11,237 nucleotides of DNA from DAIOSQ01 sp036752465. GTDB taxonomy: Bacteria; Pseudomonadota; Gammaproteobacteria; Legionellales; Legionellaceae. The translations under genes and the position numbers were made by a program. The notes under the pieces were generated by a model that was given only the letters and a program-made list of their open reading frames with translations, did no database searches and was not told the origin of the DNA. Shown here in pieces: positions 1-5,572 of the stretch (position 1 is the stretch's first letter; the number at the start of each line of letters is the position of its first letter). Location of the stretch: assembly GCA_036752465.1 (NCBI GenBank), contig DAIOSQ010000066.1, forward strand, positions 1 through 11,237, given 5' to 3'.

Positions 1-452
1 TGGAAAGAGGTCATAATCCCCCAAACCGTACCAAACAAACCAACATACGGCGCGATCGAGCCAACTGAAGCAAAAAACGGCAGATGTTTCTCCAACTCCT
101 GCGCTTCCTTTTGGTGGGCGATCTGCATAACTCGCTGAATGGGCTCTAATACCAAGGTTGTTTGTTGCCGCAAGCGCATGAATTCTTTAAAACCGGCATA
201 AAAAATTGCCGCCAGTCCCTGTCTATCATCCGCATTTTTTTCAAGTTCCACAAATAAATGCCCCAGGTCAGTGCCACTCCAAAAGTGCTGATTGAACAGT
301 TCATATTGTTGCTGTTTCAACCTAAAAAACCAGGCGCGTTGCAAAATATAGGTCCAAGAACTAATTGAGGCAGCCAACAATAACAGCATAACCGTTTTCA
401 CGACTACGCTTGCTTGCATAAAATACCCTATCACATGAGCATGATTATCCAT
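1..452 (-). CDS. tolQ: TolQ, Tol-Pal inner-membrane proton-channel subunit (3' part outside window)
   Basis: TolQ is the MotA/TolQ/ExbB-family inner-membrane subunit that, with TolR, uses the proton-motive force to drive TolA and keep the outer membrane attached during division. The 150 visible residues start with a short periplasmic segment and a first membrane helix at about residues 15-35. A cytoplasmic region follows, then the start of the second helix with the family signature ASVGSIAPYVGLFGTVWGIM near residues 128-147. The last visible codon is at the window edge, so the C-terminal third is missing only because of the window. The ATG at 450-452 has a GGAG Shine-Dalgarno (460-463) seven bases upstream. 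The gene lies 32 bases after ruvB on the same strand, so co-transcription is likely. The acyl-CoA thioesterase gene ybgC, which often precedes tolQ, is not between them. ExbB is the main alternative, but the motif wording and the RuvB neighbour favour TolQ. Confidence 0.93.
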   Translation of the reverse strand, partial: MDNHAHVIGYFMQASVVVKTVMLLLLAASISSWTYILQRAWFFRLKQQQYELFNQHFWSGTDLGHLFVELEKNADDRQGLAAIFYAGFKEFMRLRQQTTLVLEPIQRVMQIAHQKEAQELEKHLPFFASVGSIAPYVGLFGTVWGIMTSF

Positions 453-484
453 CGAGTAACTCCAATCGTTTATTAACAATGACC

Positions 485-1492
485 TTATAAATCAGCCGGG
501 ACCAGTCCAAAATGTTGATAAGCTGACGGGGTGGCCATTCTACCACGAGGTGTGCGCATCAAATACCCTTGTTGTATCAAGTAAGGCTCCAGAACATCCT
601 CAATGGTGTGCTTTTCTTCACCTATTGCTGCGGCAATGCTGTCAATGCCTACCGGACCACCACCGAAGCGTTCAATCACCGCCATTAACAATTTACGATC
701 CATTACGTCAAAACCCAGCTCATCAATTTTTAGTCTCATCAGGGCATCATCAGCCACTCTCTGCGTAATGCAGCCGTCACCTTCGACCTCAGCAAAATCG
801 CGTACTCGCCTTAATAATCGATTGGCGATACGCGGTGTCCCTCGTGAGCGTTTAGCAATTTCAACTGCGCCATGACCTTCAATAGCCACCTGCAATAACT
901 TCGCGGAACGTTTAACAATCTGCGTTAGCGCCTCGACATTATAGTACTCAAGCCGCGACACGATGCCAAATCTATCCCGCAAAGGAGATGTTAATGACCC
1001 AGCTCGGGTTGTTGCCCCTACCAAGGTAAACGGCGGCAACTCTATTTTAATCGAACGCGCACCCGGCCCTTCACCAATCATGATATCAAGTTTGTAGTCC
1101 TCCATCGCCGGATACAAGATCTCTTCAATCACTGGACTTAAGCGATGGATTTCATCAATGAATAGTACATCATTTTCTTGCAGATTTGTCAAAAGAGCAG
1201 CAAGATCACCCGCTTTTTCCAATACAGGACCTGATGTTTGGCGGAGATTAACTCCCATTTCATGCGCTATGACCATGGCTAAAGTGGTTTTCCCCAAACC
1301 AGGAGGACCAAAAATTAGCACATGATCGAGTGGTTCATGACGTTTTTGCGCAGCAGCTATAAAAATTCTCATGTGTTGGCAAACTTCTTCCTGTCCGATA
1401 TATTCATCAAGACTATGGGGTCGAATCGCGCGATCGAAGACTTCTTCGCTGCTGTTGCCATGCATGCTGATTAGGCGATCACTTTCCAACAT
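485..1492 (-). CDS. ruvB: RuvB, Holliday junction branch-migration ATPase
   Basis: RuvB is the hexameric AAA+ motor that, with RuvA, drives branch migration of Holliday junctions before RuvC cleavage. The 335 residues match the usual family length. Visible features are the N-terminal family segment with RPHSLDEYIGQ (24-34), Walker A GPPGLGKT (62-69), Walker B FIDEIH (111-116), the sensor/arginine-finger stretch GATTRAGSLTSPLRDRFG in the middle, and a C-terminal winged helix ending in a TPRGR element. No lesion is seen. The start ATG at 1490-1492 fits the family N-terminus, although the Shine-Dalgarno is weak. In many gammaproteobacteria ruvA lies directly upstream of ruvB. Here the upstream DNA is non-coding and then holds a carrier-like gene, so ruvA and ruvC must lie elsewhere. 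The next gene downstream is tolQ. Confidence 0.98.
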   Translation of the reverse strand: MLESDRLISMHGNSSEEVFDRAIRPHSLDEYIGQEEVCQHMRIFIAAAQKRHEPLDHVLIFGPPGLGKTTLAMVIAHEMGVNLRQTSGPVLEKAGDLAALLTNLQENDVLFIDEIHRLSPVIEEILYPAMEDYKLDIMIGEGPGARSIKIELPPFTLVGATTRAGSLTSPLRDRFGIVSRLEYYNVEALTQIVKRSAKLLQVAIEGHGAVEIAKRSRGTPRIANRLLRRVRDFAEVEGDGCITQRVADDALMRLKIDELGFDVMDRKLLMAVIERFGGGPVGIDSIAAAIGEEKHTIEDVLEPYLIQQGYLMRTPRGRMATPSAYQHFGLVPADL

Positions 1493-1775
1493 CGAACTTA
1501 CTTGAATGATAATGATGATTTTGAGTTTATCACACCCCTAGCACTTTCCCAATGTAAAAGCGCAGCTATGCATGCACTTCAAGCTGGGCATTCACCAAGA
1601 TGGATATGGCAAGAATATAGCAGTAGCTGTCACTGCTTGGCTATAATTTGGCCTAACATGCGGGAGCAGCGATCTTTGCAACCTAAAAAAACCGAGTTGC
1701 CTCATGGCGAGAGAAACTCATGTAATAACAAGTGCATGTGGTCAATCGTAAGCAGTTCAACGGGGATTTTTTGGT
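1493..1775. other. Intergenic stretch upstream of ruvB, no convincing gene
   Basis: About 280 bases separate ruvB from the end of the small minus-strand gene. No tRNA-like fold was found. A plus-strand open frame from a TTG at 1502 runs through here but has no recognisable protein features and crosses a probable terminator. The stretch should hold the ruvB-tolQ promoter, but no clear -35/-10 pair was found. The only structured element noted is the terminator at 1685-1719. Confidence 0.6.
1685..1719 (-). terminator. Probable Rho-independent terminator for the carrier/small-protein transcript
   Basis: Read on the minus strand, an outer stem GAGTT/AACTC (1715-1719 with 1694-1698) encloses an inner GCC/GGC stem with a four-base loop. 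A six-base bulge sits on one side. GG and then seven T residues follow (complement of 1685-1691). It lies about 60 bases past the stop of the small gene at 1776, where a terminator for that unit is expected. The bulged stem makes it imperfect. Confidence 0.5.
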
Positions 1776-1988
1776 TCAATTACGAAAAGTCGGTCTATCA
1801 TCTGTTTTTGCATCGCTGTTACTGGTAGGCTCATGTTGTTTTGTGTCGTGTGCTGTTGAGGGCAATATTTTTTCATACGCATAATCTAGTGCGCTGCCTA
1901 TACCTGTGGCAATTGCTGTACCACCTAAAACTCTTGCTGTGTCATGTGTGACAGTTCTAACAAAGTTTCGAAAAAAAGAAGAGGGCAT
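1776..1988 (-). CDS. Small glycine-containing protein of unknown function
   Basis: I do not recognise this 70-residue protein. It has a basic N-terminus (MPSSFFRNFVRTV), one short glycine/alanine-rich stretch with small-residue spacing (about residues 20-35, VLGGTAIATGIGSAL) that could insert in or lie along a membrane, and a polar tail rich in Thr, Ser, Asp and Lys. The chosen ATG (1986-1988) is preceded by AGGA at eight-base spacing. The upstream ATG at 1997 sits directly on that Shine-Dalgarno and is less likely. It lies about 50 bases downstream of the carrier-like gene on the same strand and before a probable terminator, so the two may share a transcript. The polar tail resembles that of the upstream protein, which allows a linked role, but this is speculation. 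A non-coding or decayed frame cannot be excluded. Confidence 0.5.
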   Translation of the reverse strand: MPSSFFRNFVRTVTHDTARVLGGTAIATGIGSALDYAYEKILPSTAHDTKQHEPTSNSDAKTDDRPTFRN

Positions 1989-2000
1989 CGACAACATCCT

Positions 2001-2041
2001 ATGATTATGATTAAAAATTGGCTAATTTATATCATAATCAT
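2001..2041. repeat. AT-rich perfect 11-bp inverted repeat at the end of the carrier-like gene
   Basis: ATGATTATGAT (2001-2011) is exactly complementary to ATCATAATCAT (2031-2041). A four-pair extension (TAAA/TTTA) is possible after a one-base bulge. The right arm covers the stop codon of the carrier-like gene (2038-2040), and the left arm abuts the Shine-Dalgarno of the small downstream gene. There is no T-tract. It may be a 3'-end stabilising stem, an attenuating structure or a regulator site; the sequence does not decide. Confidence 0.5.
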
Positions 2042-3153
2042 CGCTTTTTCGCAACAGTATTCGATGAATCTGATTCGGGTGCACCAGATGGACCCTTGCT
2101 TTCCAATAATTTGTTTTTATAACGTTTGGTGTCAGTAGACTGTTCGTGCTTCAATAAGTTACTGACAGGAGCCGATCCCATGAGCGCAGAAACACCCGCA
2201 ATAATAGCAAAGGTTGCTGACGTGGTAACCATTTTTACACCAATACCCTTAGCATGTGTCACGAGTTGACGGTGCCTTTCATCGGGGGACATTACTTTTA
2301 AACACTCTAGACCACCAGCAAGCACGTTATATGGCCTGGGAGCGACTAGCGTTCCCTCAACGGCCTTGACTTGGGTGGTGATATAGTCACGGTAAAAATT
2401 AAACGGATAGGTAAGCACTGCCGCAGTTGCACCACTCAAGAAGCCACCAAGCGTCTGCTTGATATTTTCGTTTTTTACCGGTATCATTTTGCCATATATG
2501 TCAGTAAGTATACAAAGCGCGCCGAAATTAGCCATTCCCCCGACAAATCTGGAACCTAATCCAAGCCGAGTGATTGTGGAAAAGTTCGACCACGTTTGCC
2601 AATTGTATGATCCGACCTGTACTTTTTGCAGTTGTCCCATCGTATCGAGATGGTGGGTAAAGCTAATATCTCCCAGGTTCATAAGACCAACATGAAATAA
2701 CCTGTCGATCATTCGAACTGACTTTTGATCACCAACCCTTTTTTCATCCACTTGCTTTTCTAGTTCCAATGCCGCACCTTCCTCACTGCCGGCGAGTTCG
2801 TAAGCACCTTTACGGACATTTATTTCTACAGCAGATCCTTTAGCGGCGTCTTTAGTACCGATCACATAGGCCGAACGCAACGTGCCACCTGTCAACTGCG
2901 GCAAGAAGCCACGATACAGTGCTGCTATCGCCGCAAGCCTATTTCCTTCTAATAAAGGGCTGCCACTGGCTAAGCGCAAAGAAAACGTTTTTAAGGGACT
3001 TTGCACTACGGCGATCGCACCGGCAGTGACCACCACAACCGCAGTGAAGTCAGCAGAAGCAAACCCCAACCTTTTTAAGGTATATTCCCATCCATTATAT
3101 TGCGCAGGCTCGGCTATTTGGGTGGACGTCGTGTTAGATTTTTCCTGTGTCAT
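2038..3153 (-). CDS. Mitochondrial carrier family (SLC25-like) protein, candidate host-directed effector
   Basis: This 371-residue protein shows the three-repeat layout of mitochondrial carriers, which exchange small solutes across the mitochondrial inner membrane. Repeat 1 has SPLKTFSLRL (52-61) followed by LYRGFLPQL (79-87) and a helix ending TKD. Repeat 2 has THHLDTMGQLQ (166-176) and a paired helix GLGSRFVGGMANFGA (198-212). Repeat 3 has GGFLSGATAAVLTYPFNFYR (236-255) and a last helix near 300-326. The signature P-x-[DE]-x-x-[KR] is degenerate each time: P-L-K-T-F-S, H-L-D-T-M-G and P-F-N-F-Y-R. A charged insertion of roughly 45 residues (103-150) separates repeats 1 and 2. The C-terminus is long, polar and Lys/Ser-rich. 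Bacterial members are rare; LncP of Legionella pneumophila is a Dot/Icm-secreted protein that acts in host mitochondria. The ATG at 3151-3153 has a short GAG Shine-Dalgarno. Secretion, mitochondrial targeting and substrate are all inferred or unknown. Confidence 0.75.
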   Translation of the reverse strand: MTQEKSNTTSTQIAEPAQYNGWEYTLKRLGFASADFTAVVVVTAGAIAVVQSPLKTFSLRLASGSPLLEGNRLAAIAALYRGFLPQLTGGTLRSAYVIGTKDAAKGSAVEINVRKGAYELAGSEEGAALELEKQVDEKRVGDQKSVRMIDRLFHVGLMNLGDISFTHHLDTMGQLQKVQVGSYNWQTWSNFSTITRLGLGSRFVGGMANFGALCILTDIYGKMIPVKNENIKQTLGGFLSGATAAVLTYPFNFYRDYITTQVKAVEGTLVAPRPYNVLAGGLECLKVMSPDERHRQLVTHAKGIGVKMVTTSATFAIIAGVSALMGSAPVSNLLKHEQSTDTKRYKNKLLESKGPSGAPESDSSNTVAKKR

Positions 3154-3182
3154 AACAACTCACTTTTAAATCTGTATGTATT

Positions 3183-3191
3183 ATTATAACA
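3183..3191 (-). promoter_or_regulatory. Extended -10 promoter for the carrier-like gene
   Basis: On the minus strand a perfect TATAAT (3183-3188) is preceded by TGT, the extended -10 arrangement, about 30 bases upstream of the ATG. No good -35 hexamer lies at 17-18 bases, as is common for extended -10 promoters. It gives the carrier-like gene a transcription start separate from sdhE-ygfX. Confidence 0.6.
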
Positions 3192-3217
3192 CACTTATTT
3201 AAAAATTTATAACTCCC

Positions 3218-3263
3218 CACCACGTCCCCGAACTCAAGCGCAGTCAGAGTGAGGGACGTGGTG
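3218..3263 (-). terminator. Perfect 11-bp hairpin immediately after ygfX
   Basis: CACCACGTCCC (3218-3228) pairs exactly with GGGACGTGGTG (3253-3263), and a smaller ACTC/GAGT stem (3232-3235 with 3247-3250) lies inside the loop. The structure begins at the base next to the ygfX stop codon. In the minus direction only a short T5 lies further downstream (complement of 3201-3205), so it is not a textbook intrinsic terminator. It may be a 3' processing or stability stem, or a dispersed palindromic repeat. Confidence 0.5.
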
Positions 3264-3710
3264 TTACAATCTGCCTGGACCTCGGGGTTTTTCGTAAGTC
3301 CTGCCTTTGTCTTGGGCAAAATAGAGCGCACGTCGTTGCGCTATGGTGATTTGGTCAGTAAACAACACCATATGTTGGGTGGTGCTCTCAGCTTGCCATT
3401 GCAATAACATAAACAATGCTGCATCGAATCGTATGATCATGTTGTGGTAACAGTGAATTTCGCCGTGCTGATCGCAAAGTAACCAATTTCCTGGCTGTCC
3501 ACTCAACATACGGTACTTTTTAGCTGGTAACCCGTGTCGAACTGCATACGCAGCCGTAAACATAATGAGTATCGCGGCAATAATTTTAAAAACACCAGCA
3601 AGCGGTGAGTATATGGTGCACAGCAAGGCAAATGATGCGGTCAGACAGCACAATTTACGGTAGTCACCGGAGGGTTTAAGCTCAATCGCTAGATCGTATA
3701 AAACAGACAA
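3264..3710 (-). CDS. ygfX: YgfX (CptA-like) membrane protein encoded with SdhE
   Basis: YgfX is a small inner-membrane protein encoded next to sdhE in many gammaproteobacteria. It was described as the toxin CptA of a proposed toxin-antitoxin pair, a role that is disputed. The 148 residues open with the typical short basic segment containing IELKPS (9-14). Two closely spaced hydrophobic helices follow (about 19-35 and 38-57), then a soluble domain with WLLCDQHGEI-type beta strands. The reading frame starts with TTG at 3708-3710, supported by an AGGAG Shine-Dalgarno (3721-3725) ten bases upstream; no ATG is available before the membrane region. The start overlaps the end of sdhE by 29 bases, indicating coupled translation. 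A strong hairpin follows directly after the stop. The family call rests on position, length and topology more than on strict motifs. Confidence 0.8.
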   Translation of the reverse strand: MSVLYDLAIELKPSGDYRKLCCLTASFALLCTIYSPLAGVFKIIAAILIMFTAAYAVRHGLPAKKYRMLSGQPGNWLLCDQHGEIHCYHNMIIRFDAALFMLLQWQAESTTQHMVLFTDQITIAQRRALYFAQDKGRTYEKPRGPGRL

Positions 3711-3927
3711 TTTTAGCCAACTCCTGATCCGCAGGTGTTTGATAGCCCATGAGCCAGGCGTGGATATCGGGATCAGTATGCGTCAATAGCCGCTCAACCT
3801 GGGAAAACTGTTGTTCACTAATAGTATCTAGATCTTGCTTGATAAATCTAGAGAGTAGGATATCAAGCTCTAGCATGCCACGCCGGCAATGCCATATTAA
3901 TCTAGCTTTTCGCTCGGAAGAAATCAT
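3682..3927 (-). CDS. sdhE: SdhE, FAD assembly factor for succinate dehydrogenase
   Basis: SdhE (YgfY/CptB) promotes covalent FAD attachment to SdhA, and also to FrdA, in the cytoplasm. The 81 residues are the expected size and carry the family pattern RKARLIWHCRRGMLELD, including the functional RGxxE motif (R16-G17-M18-L19-E20), a DPDIHAWLMG segment in the second half, and a closing IVCFIR. The ATG at 3925-3927 is chosen over longer in-frame starts because GAGGA lies seven bases upstream and because the family N-terminus begins here; the upstream extension has no family similarity. The gene is divergent from gltA, so two TCA-cycle functions share about 130 bases of upstream DNA. Its 3' end overlaps ygfX. 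No clear sigma-70 promoter was found for this direction. Confidence 0.95.
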   Translation of the reverse strand: MISSERKARLIWHCRRGMLELDILLSRFIKQDLDTISEQQFSQVERLLTHTDPDIHAWLMGYQTPADQELAKIVCFIRSSD

Positions 3928-4003
3928 ATCAACATCCTCATCGTTTATGTTTGCGTACCACGATTTCACACAATCATGAAGTTCACCAGCTGGGCAAAGC
4001 AAA

Positions 4004-4032
4004 TTGACTAAGCGGTAACTTGTGTATATATT
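4004..4032 (+). promoter_or_regulatory. Sigma-70-type promoter of gltA
   Basis: TTGACT (4004-4009) and TATATT (4027-4032) are separated by 17 bases; each hexamer differs from consensus at one position. Transcription would begin near 4039, giving a leader of about 20 bases before the gltA ATG. Confidence 0.65.
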
Positions 4033-4046
4033 TGTATTATACGACC

Positions 4047-4054
4047 AAGAGGAG
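4047..4054 (+). promoter_or_regulatory. Ribosome binding site that fixes the gltA start
   Basis: AAGAGGAG lies five bases before the ATG at 4060. An in-frame GTG at 4054 overlaps this element, so it cannot be the real start. This makes the protein two residues shorter than the longest reading. Confidence 0.8.
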
Positions 4055-4059
4055 TGAAC

Positions 4060-5331
4060 ATGGAACCGAAAATTGCCCACCTTACTGTGGATGGCCATGA
4101 CGCGATTGACTTGCCTATACTTTACCCAACGCTTGGTAAGCCCGTTATAAACATCTCAAATTTAACGTCGCAAAACATGTTCACTTACGACTCTGGCTTT
4201 TTGTCAACAGCTTCTTGCGAATCGAAGATAACGTTTATCGATGGGGAGAAAGGGATCCTGCTATACCGCGGTTACCCTATCGAACAACTGGCAGAAAAAA
4301 AAGAATACCTGGATATCTGTTACTTGTTATTAAATGGCGAGTTACCGACCAGTACCGAAAAATCTGATTTTGTTAATCTTATCAACAATCACACCATGGT
4401 ACATCAGCAAATGTATCAGTTTTTAAATGGCTTTCGTCGTGATGCGCATCCCATGGCTATCATGGTGGGCATAGTCGGCGCATTATCGGCTTTCTATCAC
4501 GAATCCATGGATTTAAGCAATCAAAAAGATTGCTATACCTCGGCTATACGCCTCATTGCAAAAATCCCAACATTGGCTGCCATGAGTTACAAATATTCTG
4601 TTGGCCAGCCTTACATGTACCCACAAAATAAAATGTCATACGCTGAAAATTTTGTGCACATGTTGTTTGGTGTTCCGTCTGAAAATATTTTGCCTAATCC
4701 CGTGATAGTCAAAGCCATGGATACTATTTTTACACTCCACGCTGATCACGAGCAAAATGCCTCGACATCTACCGTCCGTTTGGCTGGTTCGACTGGAGCA
4801 AATCCATTTGCTTGTATTTCGGCTGGAATCAGTGCATTGTGGGGCCCTGCGCACGGTGGTGCCAATGAAGCATGTTTGAATATGCTGACTGAAATTGCGG
4901 ATATCAAAAATATCGGTCATTACATCAAACGAGCCAAAGATCCCAAAGACTCTTTTCGTTTGATGGGCTTTGGCCATCGTGTTTACAAAAGTTACGACCC
5001 ACGTGCAAAAGTTATGCGTGAGACCTGTCATCGAGTATTGGAAGCTGTCGATGCTCATGATCTACCGCTATTCAAGTTGGCAATGGAGTTAGAGCGGATT
5101 GCCCTGGAAGACCCATATTTTGTTGACAAAAAACTGTATCCCAATGTCGATTTTTACTCAGGAATTACCCTAAGTGCAATTGGCATCCCGAAAAATATGT
5201 TCACGGTTATTTTTGCCTTAGCTCGAACAGTGGGCTGGATGTCACACTGGCTAGAAATGAAAGCAGACAAATCTCGCATTGGTAGACCAAGACAATTATA
5301 TACTGGCTACACGTCAAGAGACGTCAAATAA
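4060..5331 (+). CDS. gltA: Citrate synthase, hexameric type II
   Basis: Citrate synthase condenses oxaloacetate and acetyl-CoA into citrate and CoA, the entry step of the TCA cycle. The 423 residues match the Gram-negative hexameric form (E. coli GltA has 427). The small N-terminal domain with TYDSGFLSTASCESKITFIDG is present, then LLYRGYPIEQL. The catalytic residues are seen as His265 in WGPAHGGANEA, His306 in GFGHRVYKSYDPRAK and Asp364 in YPNVDFYSG; the C-terminal GRPRQLYTG is also conserved. The ending TSRDVK is slightly unlike the usual form but unbroken. The gene is divergent from sdhE-ygfX and carries its own promoter. The nearest downstream features are two small hairpins and an assembly gap. 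No frameshift or missing active-site residue is seen. Confidence 0.98.
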   Translation: MEPKIAHLTVDGHDAIDLPILYPTLGKPVINISNLTSQNMFTYDSGFLSTASCESKITFIDGEKGILLYRGYPIEQLAEKKEYLDICYLLLNGELPTSTEKSDFVNLINNHTMVHQQMYQFLNGFRRDAHPMAIMVGIVGALSAFYHESMDLSNQKDCYTSAIRLIAKIPTLAAMSYKYSVGQPYMYPQNKMSYAENFVHMLFGVPSENILPNPVIVKAMDTIFTLHADHEQNASTSTVRLAGSTGANPFACISAGISALWGPAHGGANEACLNMLTEIADIKNIGHYIKRAKDPKDSFRLMGFGHRVYKSYDPRAKVMRETCHRVLEAVDAHDLPLFKLAMELERIALEDPYFVDKKLYPNVDFYSGITLSAIGIPKNMFTVIFALARTVGWMSHWLEMKADKSRIGRPRQLYTGYTSRDVK

Positions 5332-5343
5332 GCTATGTAGCTT
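5330..5343 (+). repeat. Short hairpin at the gltA stop codon
   Basis: AAGCT (5330-5334) and AGCTT (5339-5343) form a five-pair stem with a four-base loop overlapping the TAA stop, followed by GTTTCTT. It is too short to be a confident terminator alone, but it stands in tandem with the stronger stem at 5348-5372. Confidence 0.3.
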
Positions 5344-5347
5344 GTTT

Positions 5348-5372
5348 CTTGAGGAATCGTCGATTCCTCAAG
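5348..5372 (+). terminator. Strong 11-bp hairpin downstream of gltA (possible terminator)
   Basis: CTTGAGGAATC (5348-5358) pairs perfectly with GATTCCTCAAG (5362-5372) around a three-base loop, 16 bases after the gltA stop. The next eight bases are GCGTACAT and then the assembly gap, so a following T-tract cannot be confirmed. It is placed well as a terminator or 3' stability stem of gltA. Confidence 0.5.
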
Positions 5373-5380
5373 GCGTACAT

Positions 5381-5480
5381 NNNNNNNNNNNNNNNNNNNN
5401 NNNNNNNNNNNNNNNNNNNNNNNNNNNNNNNNNNNNNNNNNNNNNNNNNNNNNNNNNNNNNNNNNNNNNNNNNNNNNNNN
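5381..5480. other. Scaffold gap of 100 N
   Basis: Exactly 100 undetermined bases, the placeholder length commonly used for a gap of unknown size. The true distance between gltA and the repeat tract, and any gene inside, cannot be known from this window. Confidence 0.95.
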
Positions 5481-5540
5481 CACATCACATCACATCACAT
5501 CACATCACATCACATCACATCACATCACATCACATCACAT
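5481..5540. repeat. (CACAT)12 pentanucleotide tandem repeat
   Basis: Twelve uninterrupted copies of CACAT fill these 60 bases and abut the gap, so the real array may be longer. It lies in the intergenic space between the convergent ends of gltA and the glycine-zipper gene, where a length change would not shift either reading frame. Confidence 0.95.
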
Positions 5541-5570
5541 TAGGTTAGGTTAGGTTAGGTTAGGTTAGGT
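5541..5570. repeat. (TAGGT)6 pentanucleotide tandem repeat (TTAGG unit)
   Basis: Six exact copies of TAGGT follow the CACAT array without a spacer. Read one base earlier the unit is TTAGG, which is the common arthropod telomere repeat. Six copies are too few to prove a eukaryotic origin, and the next bases enter a bacterial-looking gene end (stop codon at 5573-5575). Confidence 0.9.
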
Positions 5571-5572
5571 TT

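Noticed and set aside
550..875. Two plus-strand frames antisense to ruvB
   Set aside because: They lie wholly inside the well-supported ruvB gene on the opposite strand and have no protein-like features.
1740..1790. tRNA-like GGTTCAA motif
   Set aside because: No flanking stem pairs, acceptor stem or anticodon arm could be built around it on either strand.
1502..1828. Plus-strand open frame of 108 codons divergent from ruvB
   Set aside because: It starts with TTG without a ribosome site, has no recognisable domain or family pattern, overlaps the end of the small minus-strand gene and crosses the probable terminator at 1685-1719.
2371..3169. Three plus-strand frames antisense to the carrier-like gene
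   Set aside because: The minus-strand frame carries three-fold repeat structure and family motifs; the antisense frames are short and unpatterned.
3134..3331. Minus-strand frame between ygfX and the carrier-like gene
   Set aside because: It overlaps the C-terminus of ygfX, the 11-base hairpin and the carrier promoter, and reads as non-coding.
3928..4098. Longer N-terminus for sdhE using upstream in-frame starts
   Set aside because: The extension overlaps the gltA promoter and coding start and has no family similarity; the internal ATG at 3927 has a good ribosome site.
4636..5058. Minus-strand 140-codon frame inside gltA
   Set aside because: It is antisense to the catalytic core of citrate synthase, whose plus-strand frame is intact.
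5279..5548. Plus-strand frames running through the N gap into the CACAT repeat
   Set aside because: They depend on translating 100 unknown bases and a simple repeat (His-Ile-Thr-Ser-His periodicity), so they have no evidential value.
5481..5570. CRISPR array
   Set aside because: The units are five-base perfect tandem repeats with no spacers, so this is a microsatellite and not a CRISPR array.
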